Positions 50,594 through 60,676 of a stretch of 64,000 nucleotides of DNA are shown here, in pieces. Both the position numbers and the translations under genes were made by a program. The stretch spans positions 62,001 to 126,000 of the forward strand of contig JAPLFQ010000010.1 of the NCBI GenBank assembly GCA_026390595.1, in the 5' to 3' direction. Numbering within the stretch: the first letter of the stretch is position 1; each line of letters starts with the position of its first letter. Source of the DNA: Ignavibacteriales bacterium. GTDB lineage: Bacteria; Bacteroidota; Ignavibacteria; UBA10030. The notes beneath the pieces were generated by a model. It saw only the letters and a list, made by a program, of their open reading frames with translations, had not been told where the DNA came from and made no database searches.

Positions 50594-51499
50594 TTAGCGG
50601 GAAGGCATCGTCGTTGGGACGAGACTCGAATGATGCTCAATGTAGTTGTTCACCTCCGGAATCGCCAGCGGCCCGATTGCTTTGGAAGCCGCCTTCATAT
50701 GAGAGTGAACTTCGAGATAGATCTGTTCGCTCGCCGCCAGAACGCGGAGACCGCTGATAATTTCATCGGTCCCTCCACTTGATAGCATTCGATTCTCTGA
50801 GCGGGAAAGGACCTTCGCAGCGTAATTGTGGCGGTTTCGCACAAGGTCTTCGTTCAAATCACGGAGATCGTCAATGAGTTGCCCTGCCTTCGCCATTTCA
50901 TTACAAAAAGAGGATACTCGCCTGTAGACTGACTTCTGATGAAGCTTCGCGCACACCGCAGCGGAGCCGACCTTCAGGATCGAGCTCACGTTGACGTATC
51001 CCCCGAGAAGATCTTCAGGCCGGGAGGTGGACTTGCATTGCAGCGCGTCCACCTCCACGATCGATTGTGTCGTCAGGATAAGGGAGCGGCGGTATTCCCT
51101 CCAGAACCAGGATCTCCGATCGAAGTACTTCGCGAATATGCGCTCCGCTTCGAACAGACACTGGTCGGAAGCATAGATCATCGCAGAATCAGCAGATTGC
51201 CCGTCGAAGACGTCGTCCTGGAAACGGATGAAGAGAAAGAGGCAGTACTGCGCCCACTGGATGTCTCTGAGGAATCCGGACGGCACCGGGATTCGCCGAC
51301 GGTTCATGCCAGGGTGCCTATGAAGCGCGACCGGCAGGATTCGCCAGTACGGCAGGCGCAACCAGTAGTCCGATCCGGACTTGCGTTTCTGCGCGCCGGC
51401 GGACTTCCTTCGAAAGAACGAGTTGAAGACTTTTCGAACTCCACCTGGCTGTGCCGCTACGAAAGCCCTGCGTAGAAGTAACGTGCTTGGAATTTTCAT
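50594..51499 (-). CDS. Class I isoprenoid synthase-like protein
   Basis: A 301-residue all-helical protein with two acidic motifs: FQDDVFD (about residue 93-99, DDxxD-like) and QLIDDLRDLNED (about 210-221). These match the diphosphate-Mg binding sites of polyprenyl synthases or terpene cyclases. Overall sequence similarity to housekeeping prenyltransferases is low, so a non-canonical or cyclase-like role is likely. The N-terminal 50 residues are basic. It is about 45 bases from the next gene's start region on the same strand side, but with no tight operon partner. Confidence 0.6.
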   Translation of the reverse strand: MKIPSTLLLRRAFVAAQPGGVRKVFNSFFRRKSAGAQKRKSGSDYWLRLPYWRILPVALHRHPGMNRRRIPVPSGFLRDIQWAQYCLFLFIRFQDDVFDGQSADSAMIYASDQCLFEAERIFAKYFDRRSWFWREYRRSLILTTQSIVEVDALQCKSTSRPEDLLGGYVNVSSILKVGSAAVCAKLHQKSVYRRVSSFCNEMAKAGQLIDDLRDLNEDLVRNRHNYAAKVLSRSENRMLSSGGTDEIISGLRVLAASEQIYLEVHSHMKAASKAIGPLAIPEVNNYIEHHSSLVPTTMPSR

Positions 51500-51544
51500 G
51501 CGCTTGATGTCACCGTGGTCATTCGTCCGCTGTAATACCCGATG

Positions 51545-51982
51545 CTATGTCTTCTCATCCGGGCAGTCGGGCCAGGCACACATGATTTCCCCGCGGGTTG
51601 TGCCAAGCACGTACTTTCGTAAGGTCTTGCTCTTGGCCTGTTTTTTTGCAGCTTTCTGCATCTTCTTCCAGTCCACTTTGACCTCCAGAAGCGGCCTGAC
51701 GAAAGCGACGAGCTTCTCGTCGTTGAGCCTTGTGAAGAGTTCGTCGAAACATTTGAGCGGCAAAACCCTGTTGTCCTTGAGTAGCAGAATGCCGAGGTTC
51801 TTGCTTCTGCTGTCTGCATCTTCTTGGGATGTAGCGGCTGCGACAAGTTGATCAAAATACGACACGTTTCCCGAGCAAGCGTTGTACAAGTGCATCAACG
51901 ATATGAGAGAGTACTGATCTACGTCCCCCACCTGAAGTTGGAGGGGTATTCGGATCTTGGTGAGTGTCCCTGTTTCTGGCAT
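51545..51982 (-). CDS. Protein of unknown function (145 aa)
   Basis: A 145-residue, mostly helical, soluble protein I do not recognise. It contains a short motif ATSQEDADSRSKNLGILLLKDNRVLPL and a Lys-rich helix (WKKMQKAAKKQAKSKTLRKYV) near residue 105-125, then C-terminal MCAWPDCPDEKT with two cysteines. GAGGTTCTC lies upstream of the start. It sits 26 bases downstream of the Ser/Thr kinase stop on the same strand, so both may be co-transcribed. Confidence 0.55.
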   Translation of the reverse strand: MPETGTLTKIRIPLQLQVGDVDQYSLISLMHLYNACSGNVSYFDQLVAAATSQEDADSRSKNLGILLLKDNRVLPLKCFDELFTRLNDEKLVAFVRPLLEVKVDWKKMQKAAKKQAKSKTLRKYVLGTTRGEIMCAWPDCPDEKT

Positions 51983-52008
51983 GAGAACCTCCTCAGATTG
52001 TGATTACG

Positions 52009-54405
52009 TTACTGGTGGTTTTCGGCAATCCATTTCTGAATCTGTCTCGAATCATAGCTGGTTGAATCCTGCTGGAGATACTTTCTGAAGTATTCGTATG
52101 CTCGTGGTATGTTTCCTTTCATACGATAGATGTTCCCCAGCTTCAGTGTCAATCCCTTCGATGGAGGAATGAGCTGTGCCGCAAGACTCAGTTCCTGAAG
52201 TGCGGTATCGATCTTACCGTACTGCAACAACACGTATCCATATTTTTGATGGTAGGCAGCGTTGCGGCTGTCCAGTGAAATGGCGAACTGCATCAACGAA
52301 TCCCCTTCTGTAAACATGCCCGCATCGGCATAACATGCTCCAAGCGTGAAGGCGATCGGACCAACGCCGGCGAGATCCGAGCAGGCCATGTCGAACCGGT
52401 CTTTCCACTTCTTTGCCTCTTTGAGTTCCCCCGAACGAAGGTGGAGTGCGTGAAGCCAGCCGAACATCTCCGGAGAATACGCATGGACCGACGTATCGAC
52501 CTGAGTCCAATTGTGCAAGGCGACTTTGGCTGAGTCATACCAGCGAACACTGAGCTGGAGGGGAACCGCGGCCCGGTATATGGGCTTATGCTCCCATTTG
52601 CTCGTCACGCAGTATCTATATGCTTCGAGGGCGCGCAGCGTGTCGTGTTTTTCCAAGAATGGAACCGCGAGGTTCGCGAGGAGGATGCGATTGGCAGGTT
52701 CAAAACCAAGCGCACGGCGGAGATGGCGGATCTGGTTCTCACTATCATAGGAAATAGAAGCCCCGGCCCAATCTATCATGGCTTGCTCGAATTTGTCGGC
52801 CGCCGGCCGCAACCGAAGAAGCGTATTCTGATTCTGCCGCGCAGCTTCCGGATTCACCTTTCGGTAGTACGATGAGATCCACACGCGGGGAGAGATGAAC
52901 GTTGAATCAAGCGCGACCGCTTCCTGAAGCGCTGCACTCCCCGCCGACAACTCCCCATCACAATAGAACTCATATGCTCTGTACAGCCGTTCGAGTGCGC
53001 CATAGTTGGCGGGCTTGTTCTTGCTCCAAATGCCCAGATTCGGTTTCTCCTCGAGAATCTCCAGACGCAGGAACGCGCTTGCTTGCCGGGCAAGATTCCG
53101 GCAGAGCGAGTCGAGTTGCCGCGGGGAAGCAAACGCACCCTGAAACACCTGAACCGGGTCAAAGGAACTCGCCTTCACCAGACTTGCCTGAAGGATTCTT
53201 CCTCCCCCGGGCGAATTGGTAATGCTTCCATCGATCACATAGTCGACCGTCTGGTTTCTCAGGAAGGAGAGGAATCTGTCGGTACGGGGCGGATTCTCTT
53301 CCCCGAACGATTCCCTGATGTTCGCATTCAGTCGCAGCAGCGGTTTTGTGATGATGCGATGAACATTGACAAATTCCCCTTCGAACTGCCGCTGCATCTC
53401 CGGTTTGTAGGCCTGAAGTAATGTGTCTCTCGGCTCGTCCACGAACTGGAGCACGGCAATTCTGATCGTCTGCGGCGGAGGCGGAAAGAAAAGATCCCAG
53501 CCGAGATACAAACCAACGGCAGCGACCGCCATCGCAGCGCCGGTGACGGCGGCAATCCGGCCGAGGCGTTTCCGCGTGAGATGGCTCGTGCGAACTTCGG
53601 TAAGTACACGCAGCGCGTCGAGGATTTCATCCATCGACTGCGGACGCTTGGTCTTCTCCTTCTGCAGGCAATGCATCACGAGATCGGAGAGGGCTGTCGG
53701 AACACCAGGCTGTACCGTCGCAACCGGCAGCGGTTCGTCAGTGATCACCCGGTACATTACGCTTTCGTCAAACTCTGCGTCGAATGGATGTATACCCGTC
53801 AGCATTTGATACAGCAGCACGCCGAAAGACCAGATGTCTGTCCGCGCGTCAATTGGTTCTCCTTTCAATTGCTCGGGCGACATATACAGCGTCGTCCCGG
53901 CTCTCCTTCCCTCCCGGGATACCTGCGGAGAGTAGATGAACTTCGCCAGTCCGAAATCGACGATCTTGACGACGCCGGCTTTCGTCACAAGGATGTTCGC
54001 AGGCTTGACATCCCGGTGCACGAGACCTTTCTCGTGCGCACGCGCAAGGCCTTCCGCAATCTGTGCGGTGAGAGACGCAGCTTCATGTGGTTGGATTGGG
54101 CCGCGGGCAATTGTCTTTTTAAGAGTCTCGCCCTCGTAGAGATCCATCACCATGAATATCTGTCCATCTCTGCTCTCGTCAATGTCGTGGACTGTACAGA
54201 TATTGTTATGCTGAAGGGCAGATGCCGCCTGCGCTTCCCGGATGAAACGCTCCTTGGCATCTTCGTCGGTGGTGAGTTCGGGAGGAAGGAACTTCAGGGC
54301 TACTTGACGCTTGAGCTTTGTGTCCTCGGCTTTATAGACAACACCCATCCCGCCTCCTCCGAGCTTTTCAAGGATGCGGTAATGTGATATCGTCTGCCCT
54401 ATCAT
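52009..54405 (-). CDS. Ser/Thr protein kinase with TPR-like C-terminal region
   Basis: A 798-residue membrane kinase. The kinase domain is at about 8-270 with the glycine loop LGGGGMGVVYKAED, the Lys in VALKFL, catalytic HRDVKPANI and DFGLAKF. One membrane helix follows at about 285-305. The extracytoplasmic part (310-798) has a FlgO/TolB-like beginning (IRIAVLQFVDEPRD) and tetratricopeptide-like repeats near the C-terminus (LAAQLIPPSKGLTLKLGNIYRMKGNIPRAYEYF). It probably senses partner proteins outside and phosphorylates targets inside. Substrate unknown. Confidence 0.9.
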   Translation of the reverse strand: MIGQTISHYRILEKLGGGGMGVVYKAEDTKLKRQVALKFLPPELTTDEDAKERFIREAQAASALQHNNICTVHDIDESRDGQIFMVMDLYEGETLKKTIARGPIQPHEAASLTAQIAEGLARAHEKGLVHRDVKPANILVTKAGVVKIVDFGLAKFIYSPQVSREGRRAGTTLYMSPEQLKGEPIDARTDIWSFGVLLYQMLTGIHPFDAEFDESVMYRVITDEPLPVATVQPGVPTALSDLVMHCLQKEKTKRPQSMDEILDALRVLTEVRTSHLTRKRLGRIAAVTGAAMAVAAVGLYLGWDLFFPPPPQTIRIAVLQFVDEPRDTLLQAYKPEMQRQFEGEFVNVHRIITKPLLRLNANIRESFGEENPPRTDRFLSFLRNQTVDYVIDGSITNSPGGGRILQASLVKASSFDPVQVFQGAFASPRQLDSLCRNLARQASAFLRLEILEEKPNLGIWSKNKPANYGALERLYRAYEFYCDGELSAGSAALQEAVALDSTFISPRVWISSYYRKVNPEAARQNQNTLLRLRPAADKFEQAMIDWAGASISYDSENQIRHLRRALGFEPANRILLANLAVPFLEKHDTLRALEAYRYCVTSKWEHKPIYRAAVPLQLSVRWYDSAKVALHNWTQVDTSVHAYSPEMFGWLHALHLRSGELKEAKKWKDRFDMACSDLAGVGPIAFTLGACYADAGMFTEGDSLMQFAISLDSRNAAYHQKYGYVLLQYGKIDTALQELSLAAQLIPPSKGLTLKLGNIYRMKGNIPRAYEYFRKYLQQDSTSYDSRQIQKWIAENHQ

Positions 54406-54838
54406 CGCTCATGCCTCCCGCCAATGTGTCCCGGCAGAGTTCCTCCTTTGAGAAACGCAGTCGTGAGCTTCCCTATAATCCTGCAATGGGACAGAGTGGT
54501 GCCCGGCATGAGGGCTGCTCCATGCGGGTGAGCGAAGGGTGGCTAAGTTAGGTGTATACTTTTCGGGGCGGAGGGGGAGCTGCGGGGCGCCTCGAAAAGA
54601 CGGTGCTGATGGATGCTAACATAGCGAATCGGGGAGGAAATATCAAATTGTCTGGAAGCAACGAAACCCAATGCCAATATCCAAAATCGCCCAACAATAT
54701 TGAGGCTTTTCGTCTACCCCTTTACTCGGCGCGGACGATGCTTGAAAAGAAATCAAAACTGATAGCGAAGGCTTGTGATTGGGCCGCATCGACAGTGGAT
54801 CCTCTCTTCTGCCTTCTGGATTCTGGATTCTTTCCCCC
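54406..54838. other. Intergenic region without recognised gene
   Basis: About 430 bases between two minus-strand genes. A 131-codon frame on the plus strand (54552-54947) overlaps the DUF1846 end and shows no homology that I recognise, so I do not call it. A promoter for the kinase gene is expected at the left side. Confidence 0.4.
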
Positions 54839-56356
54839 CTACCCCATAAACAGCTGCTTCGTCACGAAATTGGGATCGGTCGTCAGGTTCACGCCCAGCT
54901 TTCTCAGTCCGGCATCGTCACCTGGAGTAGGTATGTGTGTTAAATGAACCTCACATCCGCGGAGTTCTTTGAGCTTTTCCACCGCAGCCTGTGCAGCGGG
55001 ATTCGTCGTGCCGCTGATGCTCAATGCAATAAGGGTTTCTTCGAGGTCCAGGCTGAGCATAGTACCCTGCAGCACATCCTTCTTGAAATGACTCAATGAT
55101 GCAATGATCTCAGGCGCAAGGAGATGAACCGAATCCGGCAGATTGGCCATCTGTTTGATCGCATTCAGGATCAGCGCTGACGATGAGTGCATGAGCGGAG
55201 AGTTTTTGCCCGTCACGATTGTCCCATCCCGAAGCTCAATTGCCGCTCCGCAGTAGACACCTTCATTCCCTTTTTGATTCCCTTCTGCTTCAGCCGCCGC
55301 CTTGCGGGCGGGGAGCACGGTGCTGCGATCCTCCGGGTGCGCTCCGAGTTCATTCATCAACAGTTCGGCGCGCTGGACAGTCCCTTTGTCTGTGAGACCC
55401 ATCGCGTACTCACAGGCGTAGCGAAAATAACGGCGGATGACTTCCTGCGTCGCCGCAAACCGGACCGCTCCGTCATCGATGATTCCAAATCCCGCCCGAT
55501 TGACGCCCATGTCAGTCGGCGATTTGTAGAAGGAAGGTTCTCCGGTGATTTTCTCAATGATCCGCTTCAGGAGTGGAAATGCTTCTACATCGCGATTATA
55601 GTTGACCGCCTTCTGGTCATACGCCTCAAGGTGAAATGAATCGATCACGTTGAAATCCCGTATGTCCGCAGTTGCAGCCTCATAGGCGACGTTGATCGGG
55701 TGCTTCAGGGGCAGGTTCCAGATTGGGAACGTTTCGAACTTCGCGTATCCGGCATGCGTCCCTCGCCGCCATTCGTGATACAATTGGGAGAGACACGTGG
55801 CGAGCTTGCCGCTGAGCGGCCCCGGCCCGGTGATCACGACAATCGGTTGCGTCGTACGGATGTAGTCATTGGCGCCGTAGCCTTCATCGCTCACAACCAC
55901 GTCCACATCCGTGGGATACCCTCGCGTATACCGATGGATGTACACCTGGATGTTGCGACGCTCCAGTTTGTTCTTGAAGAGCAACGCAGACGGCTGGTTC
56001 TCAAATCTCGTGATCACGACACCGGTCACATTGATGCCGCGCGAGCGAAGGTCGTCGATGAGCTTCAGTGCGTCGGCATCATACGTAATGCCGAAATCTG
56101 CCCGCATCTTCTTTCTCTCGATGTCCCCTGCGTAGATGCAGAGCACAACTTCTGATTTGTCCCGCAGTTCCTGTAATAATCGGATTTTGACATTGGGATC
56201 GAACCCCGGCAACACACGTGCAGCGTGAAAATCATACACGAGTTTCCCCCCGAACTCCAGATAGAGCTTGTTCTCAAACCGTTTGACGCGTTCAAGGATG
56301 GCCGCAGTTTGCTCGGCAAGGTACTTGTCGCTGTCGAAACCAATGCGCGCAGGCAT
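54839..56356 (-). CDS. DUF1846 family protein
   Basis: A 505-residue soluble protein with the DUF1846 signature: N-terminal IGFDSDKYLAEQTAAILERV, central VVITGPGPLSGKLATCLSQLYHE and FETFPIWNLPLKHPINVAYEAATADI. The family is widely conserved, with a known fold but no firmly established reaction. The start at 56356 is the family start; the longer frame to 56467 is not supported. It is divergent to the POT transporter, with a poly-C tract in between. Confidence 0.88.
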   Translation of the reverse strand: MPARIGFDSDKYLAEQTAAILERVKRFENKLYLEFGGKLVYDFHAARVLPGFDPNVKIRLLQELRDKSEVVLCIYAGDIERKKMRADFGITYDADALKLIDDLRSRGINVTGVVITRFENQPSALLFKNKLERRNIQVYIHRYTRGYPTDVDVVVSDEGYGANDYIRTTQPIVVITGPGPLSGKLATCLSQLYHEWRRGTHAGYAKFETFPIWNLPLKHPINVAYEAATADIRDFNVIDSFHLEAYDQKAVNYNRDVEAFPLLKRIIEKITGEPSFYKSPTDMGVNRAGFGIIDDGAVRFAATQEVIRRYFRYACEYAMGLTDKGTVQRAELLMNELGAHPEDRSTVLPARKAAAEAEGNQKGNEGVYCGAAIELRDGTIVTGKNSPLMHSSSALILNAIKQMANLPDSVHLLAPEIIASLSHFKKDVLQGTMLSLDLEETLIALSISGTTNPAAQAAVEKLKELRGCEVHLTHIPTPGDDAGLRKLGVNLTTDPNFVTKQLFMG

Positions 56357-56566
56357 AAAGTATTCCCCAATGTAAGCGTGTGTTGAACGATTTGTAGACT
56401 TGGCTGTTACAACGAAGCGGAAGGATGTCGCCCACACAAACGGTGCTGATGCGTGCCAATGTACCAAATGCAGCAGGAGAATACAAGCCGAATGACCCCG
56501 AGGCTGACAACTGACCGCGGTGCCGTCTGCCAGCTGCTGTTTGTTTTGTTTCTTCTGAATTAAGCA

Positions 56567-56584
56567 CCCCCCCCCCTACCCCCC
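56567..56584. repeat. Poly-C tract in divergent promoter region
   Basis: Ten C residues (56567-56576), then TA, then six C (56579-56584). It lies between DUF1846 (minus) and the POT transporter (plus), about 70 bases from the transporter start. Homopolymers of this length can vary by slippage. Confidence 0.6.
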
Positions 56585-56651
56585 TCCTTGTCTTTCACTC
56601 CTTCCTTCTCTACATTGGACGGTCACCGTGCTCTCACAGGAAGGAGCCCTT

Positions 56652-58133
56652 ATGCCCACATCGTCATCCGGCTTGATGAAATCATTCCCGCGCGTGTTCT
56701 GGATCGCGAACACGATGGAACTGTTCGAACGCGCTGCATACTATGGCATGAACTCCGTTCTTGCCATTTACCTTACCGATTCTGTTCAGTCCGGCGGGCT
56801 CGGATTCTCGGAACAATCGGTAGGCTTTCTGCAAGGTCTGATCTACGCTATGACGTATGTCGTCCCGATTCTCGGCGGCGCGCTAGCCGATCGATACGGA
56901 TACAGACGGATGCTCATGGTGGCGTTTTCGTTCCTCACTGCGGGATACTTCGCAACCGGACATATGAGTTCCTACGGTGCTGTCTTCGCGAGCTTGCTCG
57001 TGATGGCCTCGGGGGCCGGGCTGTTCAAACCGATCATCAGCGGAACCATCGCCAGGAGCACCAACGAAGGCAACTCTGGATTCGGTTTCGGTATCTATTA
57101 CTGGATGATCAATCTCGGCGCGTTTATCGCTCCGTTCGTCGTCAGCTACATCAAAGACTTCTCATGGACGTACGTGTTCACTGCCTCCTCCCTCTATTGT
57201 GCGGCCATGCTGCTCCCTACTATCTTCATGTTCAAGGATCCCCCAAAACCCGAAAATACTCGTTCGTTCAAGGACGTGCTCCAGGGGGCGGCGATGGTTC
57301 TTGGCGATGCCCGGTTCATGCTGATGATTGTAGTCTACTCCGGTTTCTGGATTTTGTACTTTCAGAACTTTGGTTCAGTGCTATGGTATCTGCGCGACTT
57401 TATTCCCACTGCGCCCATTGATCAGTTGTTCGCTTCGATCGGACTTCCGCTCAAGTTCGGACCCGAGTACGTCACCATCGTGAACGCCGGCACTATCATA
57501 CTGCTTCAGGTATTCGTCAGCAGGATCGTAAAGAACGCCAAACCTCTGCCGACGATGATCTCCGGCATGTTCCTCGGGTTCCTCGGCTTCATTCTCCTCG
57601 CGTTCTCTTCGAACATCTGGATCTTCGTGGCAGGCATCGTCGTGTTTTCCATCGGTGAAATGACCGCTCACCCGAAGTATTACAGTTACGTCGGGCTGGT
57701 TGCTCCGGCGGACAAGAAAGCGGTCTACATGGGATATGCGTTCCTCTATGGTGTCATCGGCAGTCTTGTCGGCTCGAGCATCGGCGGTGCGCTGTACGAA
57801 TCGATCATGAAACCCGTCATCGGTCAACCGGACTCCATCGGCACCACACGATTGTTCTGGTTGATGTTCGCAGGACTGGACATCGCTGCGGTAGTCGGTC
57901 TCATGTTCTACAATCGTGCGTTCGCCATCGATACGCCGGAAACCAACGCACGTGCGCGCACCATCATGATCGGTGTATATGTTCTCCTTCTGATTGTCGG
58001 CTGCTGGTTCCTGTACATCTCAGCCTTCACCGGAGCAACGGTGAACTACAAAACAATGATTCAGGCGGTTATCATGCTGTTGATTGGAGGAGGAGGAGTC
58101 GTGATCAGCCTGAAGGGACCGGCAAGAAGTTGA
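56652..58133 (+). CDS. POT/PTR-family peptide transporter
   Basis: A 493-residue MFS-type proton-coupled oligopeptide transporter. The N-terminal motif FERAAYYGMNSVLAIYL corresponds to the family's E-x-x-E-R-F-x-x-Y-like first helix (here MELFERAAYYG), followed by GGALADRYGYRR in the loop between helices 2 and 3. About 12-14 membrane helices are visible. AAGGAG sets the start at 56652. It would import di- and tripeptides; the downstream M13 peptidase (69 bases later) suits peptide use. Confidence 0.85.
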   Translation: MPTSSSGLMKSFPRVFWIANTMELFERAAYYGMNSVLAIYLTDSVQSGGLGFSEQSVGFLQGLIYAMTYVVPILGGALADRYGYRRMLMVAFSFLTAGYFATGHMSSYGAVFASLLVMASGAGLFKPIISGTIARSTNEGNSGFGFGIYYWMINLGAFIAPFVVSYIKDFSWTYVFTASSLYCAAMLLPTIFMFKDPPKPENTRSFKDVLQGAAMVLGDARFMLMIVVYSGFWILYFQNFGSVLWYLRDFIPTAPIDQLFASIGLPLKFGPEYVTIVNAGTIILLQVFVSRIVKNAKPLPTMISGMFLGFLGFILLAFSSNIWIFVAGIVVFSIGEMTAHPKYYSYVGLVAPADKKAVYMGYAFLYGVIGSLVGSSIGGALYESIMKPVIGQPDSIGTTRLFWLMFAGLDIAAVVGLMFYNRAFAIDTPETNARARTIMIGVYVLLLIVGCWFLYISAFTGATVNYKTMIQAVIMLLIGGGGVVISLKGPARS

Positions 58134-58201
58134 TTTTCCCTCTCCCTTTCACTATATAACACACATCCAAGAGTTTCTATTTCTGCATCCCAGGGAGTAA
58201 C

Positions 58202-60244
58202 ATGAAACAAATCCATCTTTCGTTGTTCATCCTCATTCTTGCGGCACTTTCAATTTCGTGCCAATCAAAGAACGCTTCACAGAAGCCCGACGCCCTGGCA
58301 GCACACATCGATTCCACGGTGACGCCCGGCAACGATTTTTTTCTCTTCGCAAACGGGAAATGGTTCAAGGACAATCCTATTCCGGCGAGCGAAACGAGCA
58401 ACGGACTCTGGCAGCTCATTCAGGACACCATCAACGCTCAGATCCGCAACATCTGTGAGTCGTCTTCGGCATTGACGAATGCTCCGAAAGGAAGCAACAA
58501 GCAGAAGATCGGCGATTTCTTCTTCAGCGGAATGGATAGCGTGACACTCAACAAGAACGGAATCGCCGACCTGAGGAGCGATCTCGATATGATCGATGGC
58601 TTGAAGGATGTGCAGGGCGTGGTCAAAGCTGCTGCTTATATTCGTACTGTTTCGGGCTCTCCGTTGTTTTCCTTCAGTGTCGGACAGGATGACCGGATCA
58701 GCAGCAAGAACGCCGTGTTCATCTACCAGGGAGGGCTCAGTCTCCCGGACCGCCGGTACTATTTCGACACCGACGCCGGCGCGGTGAAGATTCGCCAGAA
58801 GTTTGTCGAGCACCTCAATAACATGTTCGTGATCCTCGGCTATGACAATGCCAGAGCGAAAATGGCCGCAGGCAGCCTGATGAAACTCGAAACCAGCCTT
58901 GCCAAGGCCGCCCGGAAGCGCGAGGACACGCGGGACCCGATCAAGAACTACAACAAGATGTCGTTCAAGCAGCTCGCCAGTTCGACACCCGGCCTGGATT
59001 GGGCCGTGTTCATGGCAGGCTCAGGATTGCAGAACGTCGACACCGTCATCGTCGGACAGCCGGAGTTTCTCACCGCCCTGAACGGGACGCTGAAAACCGT
59101 ACCGCTCGCTGATTGGAAGAACTACCTCAAATACCATCTCGTACGCGGACTCGCCCGGTACATGGACGACAAGACCTACCTCGAGGCCTTCAGCTTCTAC
59201 TCCACCACCCTCCGGGGCGTCAAAGAGCCGAAGCCGCGATGGAAACGCGTCGTGGAACAGTCCGACGGCTCGCTGGGTGAGCTCATTGGACAGGTCTATG
59301 TCGACGAGTACCTGCCGAAGGGAACGAAGGAAAAGCTCCAGGAAATCGGAAACGCCATCAGAGAAGCGTACGCCGAACGGATTAAAGCCCTCGACTGGAT
59401 GAGCGAGGCGACAAAGGCGAAAGCCCTCGTGAAACTCAATTCCATCATTATGAAAGTCGGATATCCCGACAAATGGAAAGACCTGAGCACGCTCCAGACC
59501 GACCGCTCGTCGTTTGTCCACAACGTGATGAATGCGAACACATGGCGGCACAAGTATATGATTTCGAAGTTCGGCAAACCGGTCGACCGGACGGAATGGG
59601 GTATGGAACCTCAAACCTACAACGCGTACTACAACCCCTCCAACAACGAAATAGTCGTTCCGGGATGTAACATCATCGTGCCGGGCTATGAACGCGTGCT
59701 CGCGGACGATGCCCTGCTGTATTCCATCATCGGCGGGTCCACGTTTGGTCACGAGATCACGCATGGGTTCGACGATCAGGGGAGCAAGTATGATGAGATG
59801 GGGAATCTCAACAACTGGTGGACCGCCGACGACAGCGCAAAGTTCACAGCGAAGACCAAGATGGTTGTCAAACAGTTCAACGACTACATCGCCGTCGACA
59901 GCCTCCACATCAATGGAGAACTGACGCAAGGTGAAAATATTGCCGACATCGGCGGTATCATGATGGGATATGATGCGTTCAAAAAAACCAAGCAGTACAA
60001 AAACAAGGAGATCATCGCCGGGCTGAATCCGGATCAGCGCTTTTTCCTCGGGTACGCCCTCGCGTGGATGATCAATGAACGCCCGGAGTCGATCGCGAAT
60101 CAGGTTCGAAGCAATGAACACTCCCCTGCGAAGTTCCGTGTCATTGGTCCGCTGGCCGATATGCCCGAGTTCTATCAGACGTTCGGAGTGAAAGAGGGGA
60201 ATGCGATGTGGCGGCCTGAGAGTCTGAGAGTGAAGATCTGGTAA
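58202..60244 (+). CDS. M13 family metallopeptidase (neprilysin-like lipoprotein)
   Basis: A 680-residue zinc endopeptidase. The signal peptide ends in a lipobox (LSISC, Cys at residue 20), so the enzyme is membrane-anchored outside the cytoplasm. The zinc site is HEITHGFDDQG (about residue 516) with the third ligand in ENIADIGG (about 580), and a family N-A-Y-Y-type substrate motif, NAYYNPSNNEIVVPG, precedes it. Length fits PepO/neprilysin enzymes. It follows the peptide transporter and may supply it with peptides. Confidence 0.92.
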   Translation: MKQIHLSLFILILAALSISCQSKNASQKPDALAAHIDSTVTPGNDFFLFANGKWFKDNPIPASETSNGLWQLIQDTINAQIRNICESSSALTNAPKGSNKQKIGDFFFSGMDSVTLNKNGIADLRSDLDMIDGLKDVQGVVKAAAYIRTVSGSPLFSFSVGQDDRISSKNAVFIYQGGLSLPDRRYYFDTDAGAVKIRQKFVEHLNNMFVILGYDNARAKMAAGSLMKLETSLAKAARKREDTRDPIKNYNKMSFKQLASSTPGLDWAVFMAGSGLQNVDTVIVGQPEFLTALNGTLKTVPLADWKNYLKYHLVRGLARYMDDKTYLEAFSFYSTTLRGVKEPKPRWKRVVEQSDGSLGELIGQVYVDEYLPKGTKEKLQEIGNAIREAYAERIKALDWMSEATKAKALVKLNSIIMKVGYPDKWKDLSTLQTDRSSFVHNVMNANTWRHKYMISKFGKPVDRTEWGMEPQTYNAYYNPSNNEIVVPGCNIIVPGYERVLADDALLYSIIGGSTFGHEITHGFDDQGSKYDEMGNLNNWWTADDSAKFTAKTKMVVKQFNDYIAVDSLHINGELTQGENIADIGGIMMGYDAFKKTKQYKNKEIIAGLNPDQRFFLGYALAWMINERPESIANQVRSNEHSPAKFRVIGPLADMPEFYQTFGVKEGNAMWRPESLRVKIW

Positions 60245-60257
60245 CAAGAACAGTGTG

Positions 60258-60303
60258 GACCCGTCAGGTTTCCACGGTGATCCGGGAGCAAACCTGAAGG
60301 TCT
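60258..60303. repeat. Dispersed inverted repeat (diverged copy)
   Basis: GACCCGTCAGGTTT (60258-60271) and AAACCTGAAGGTC (60290-60302) can pair with one mismatch and a single-base slip. A perfect version with the same arms occurs at 63625-63672, also directly after a gene. Confidence 0.6.
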
Positions 60304-60320
60304 ACTTGGTACCCAGGTTG

Positions 60321-60349
60321 AAAAGCCTCAGCACGTGCTGGGGCTTTTC
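60321..60349 (+). terminator. Intrinsic terminator after M13 peptidase
   Basis: AAAAGCCTCAGCAC pairs with GTGCTGGGGCTTTT in a stem of about 13 pairs with one wobble or mismatch. T residues follow. It ends the transporter/peptidase transcript. Confidence 0.75.
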
Positions 60350-60470
60350 TCTGCAATCGCGCAGTGGCTGCATGTCGCTGGTCGGGACATGACACAAGAT
60401 CGGGCTCCATCTGCGCGATAGGAGATCGCGATCGGATGCTATGATCGGAATCGGTAAGTCTAACTGTGCA

Positions 60471-60655
60471 GCTCCTCTGGAGCTTCCTTTAATGTGATTT
60501 GCGTAGTTACAGACATTGCGCTCCCAGCCGAGCGCTTTCGTGACTCAATACAGAGAGCACTGACACACCGGGATCCTGGATGTCGGGCCTGACAGCCCCG
60601 TAGGGGCGGAATGTCTCTATCCAGGAAATAGCACTTGATCGAGCTCCGTCAGGAG
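60471..60655. repeat. Composite hairpin repeat, copy 1
   Basis: A 185-base unit with hairpins GCTCC-TCT-GGAGC, CGCTC..GAGCG, GCCCC-GTA-GGGGC and a final CTCC-GTCA-GGAG. Its last 141 bases (60515-60655) are identical to 61606-61746. It stands just before the RAYT gene. Confidence 0.85.
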
Positions 60656-60676
60656 GTCAGACTGATTGGTGTCGTC

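Noticed and set aside
53581-54387. 268-codon plus-strand ORF
   Set aside because: Antisense to the Ser/Thr kinase domain, whose motifs are intact on the minus strand.
54552-54947. 131-codon plus-strand ORF
   Set aside because: Overlaps the end of DUF1846 and has low-complexity sequence without homology that I recognise.
59021-60247. 408-codon minus-strand ORF
   Set aside because: Antisense shadow of the M13 metallopeptidase gene.
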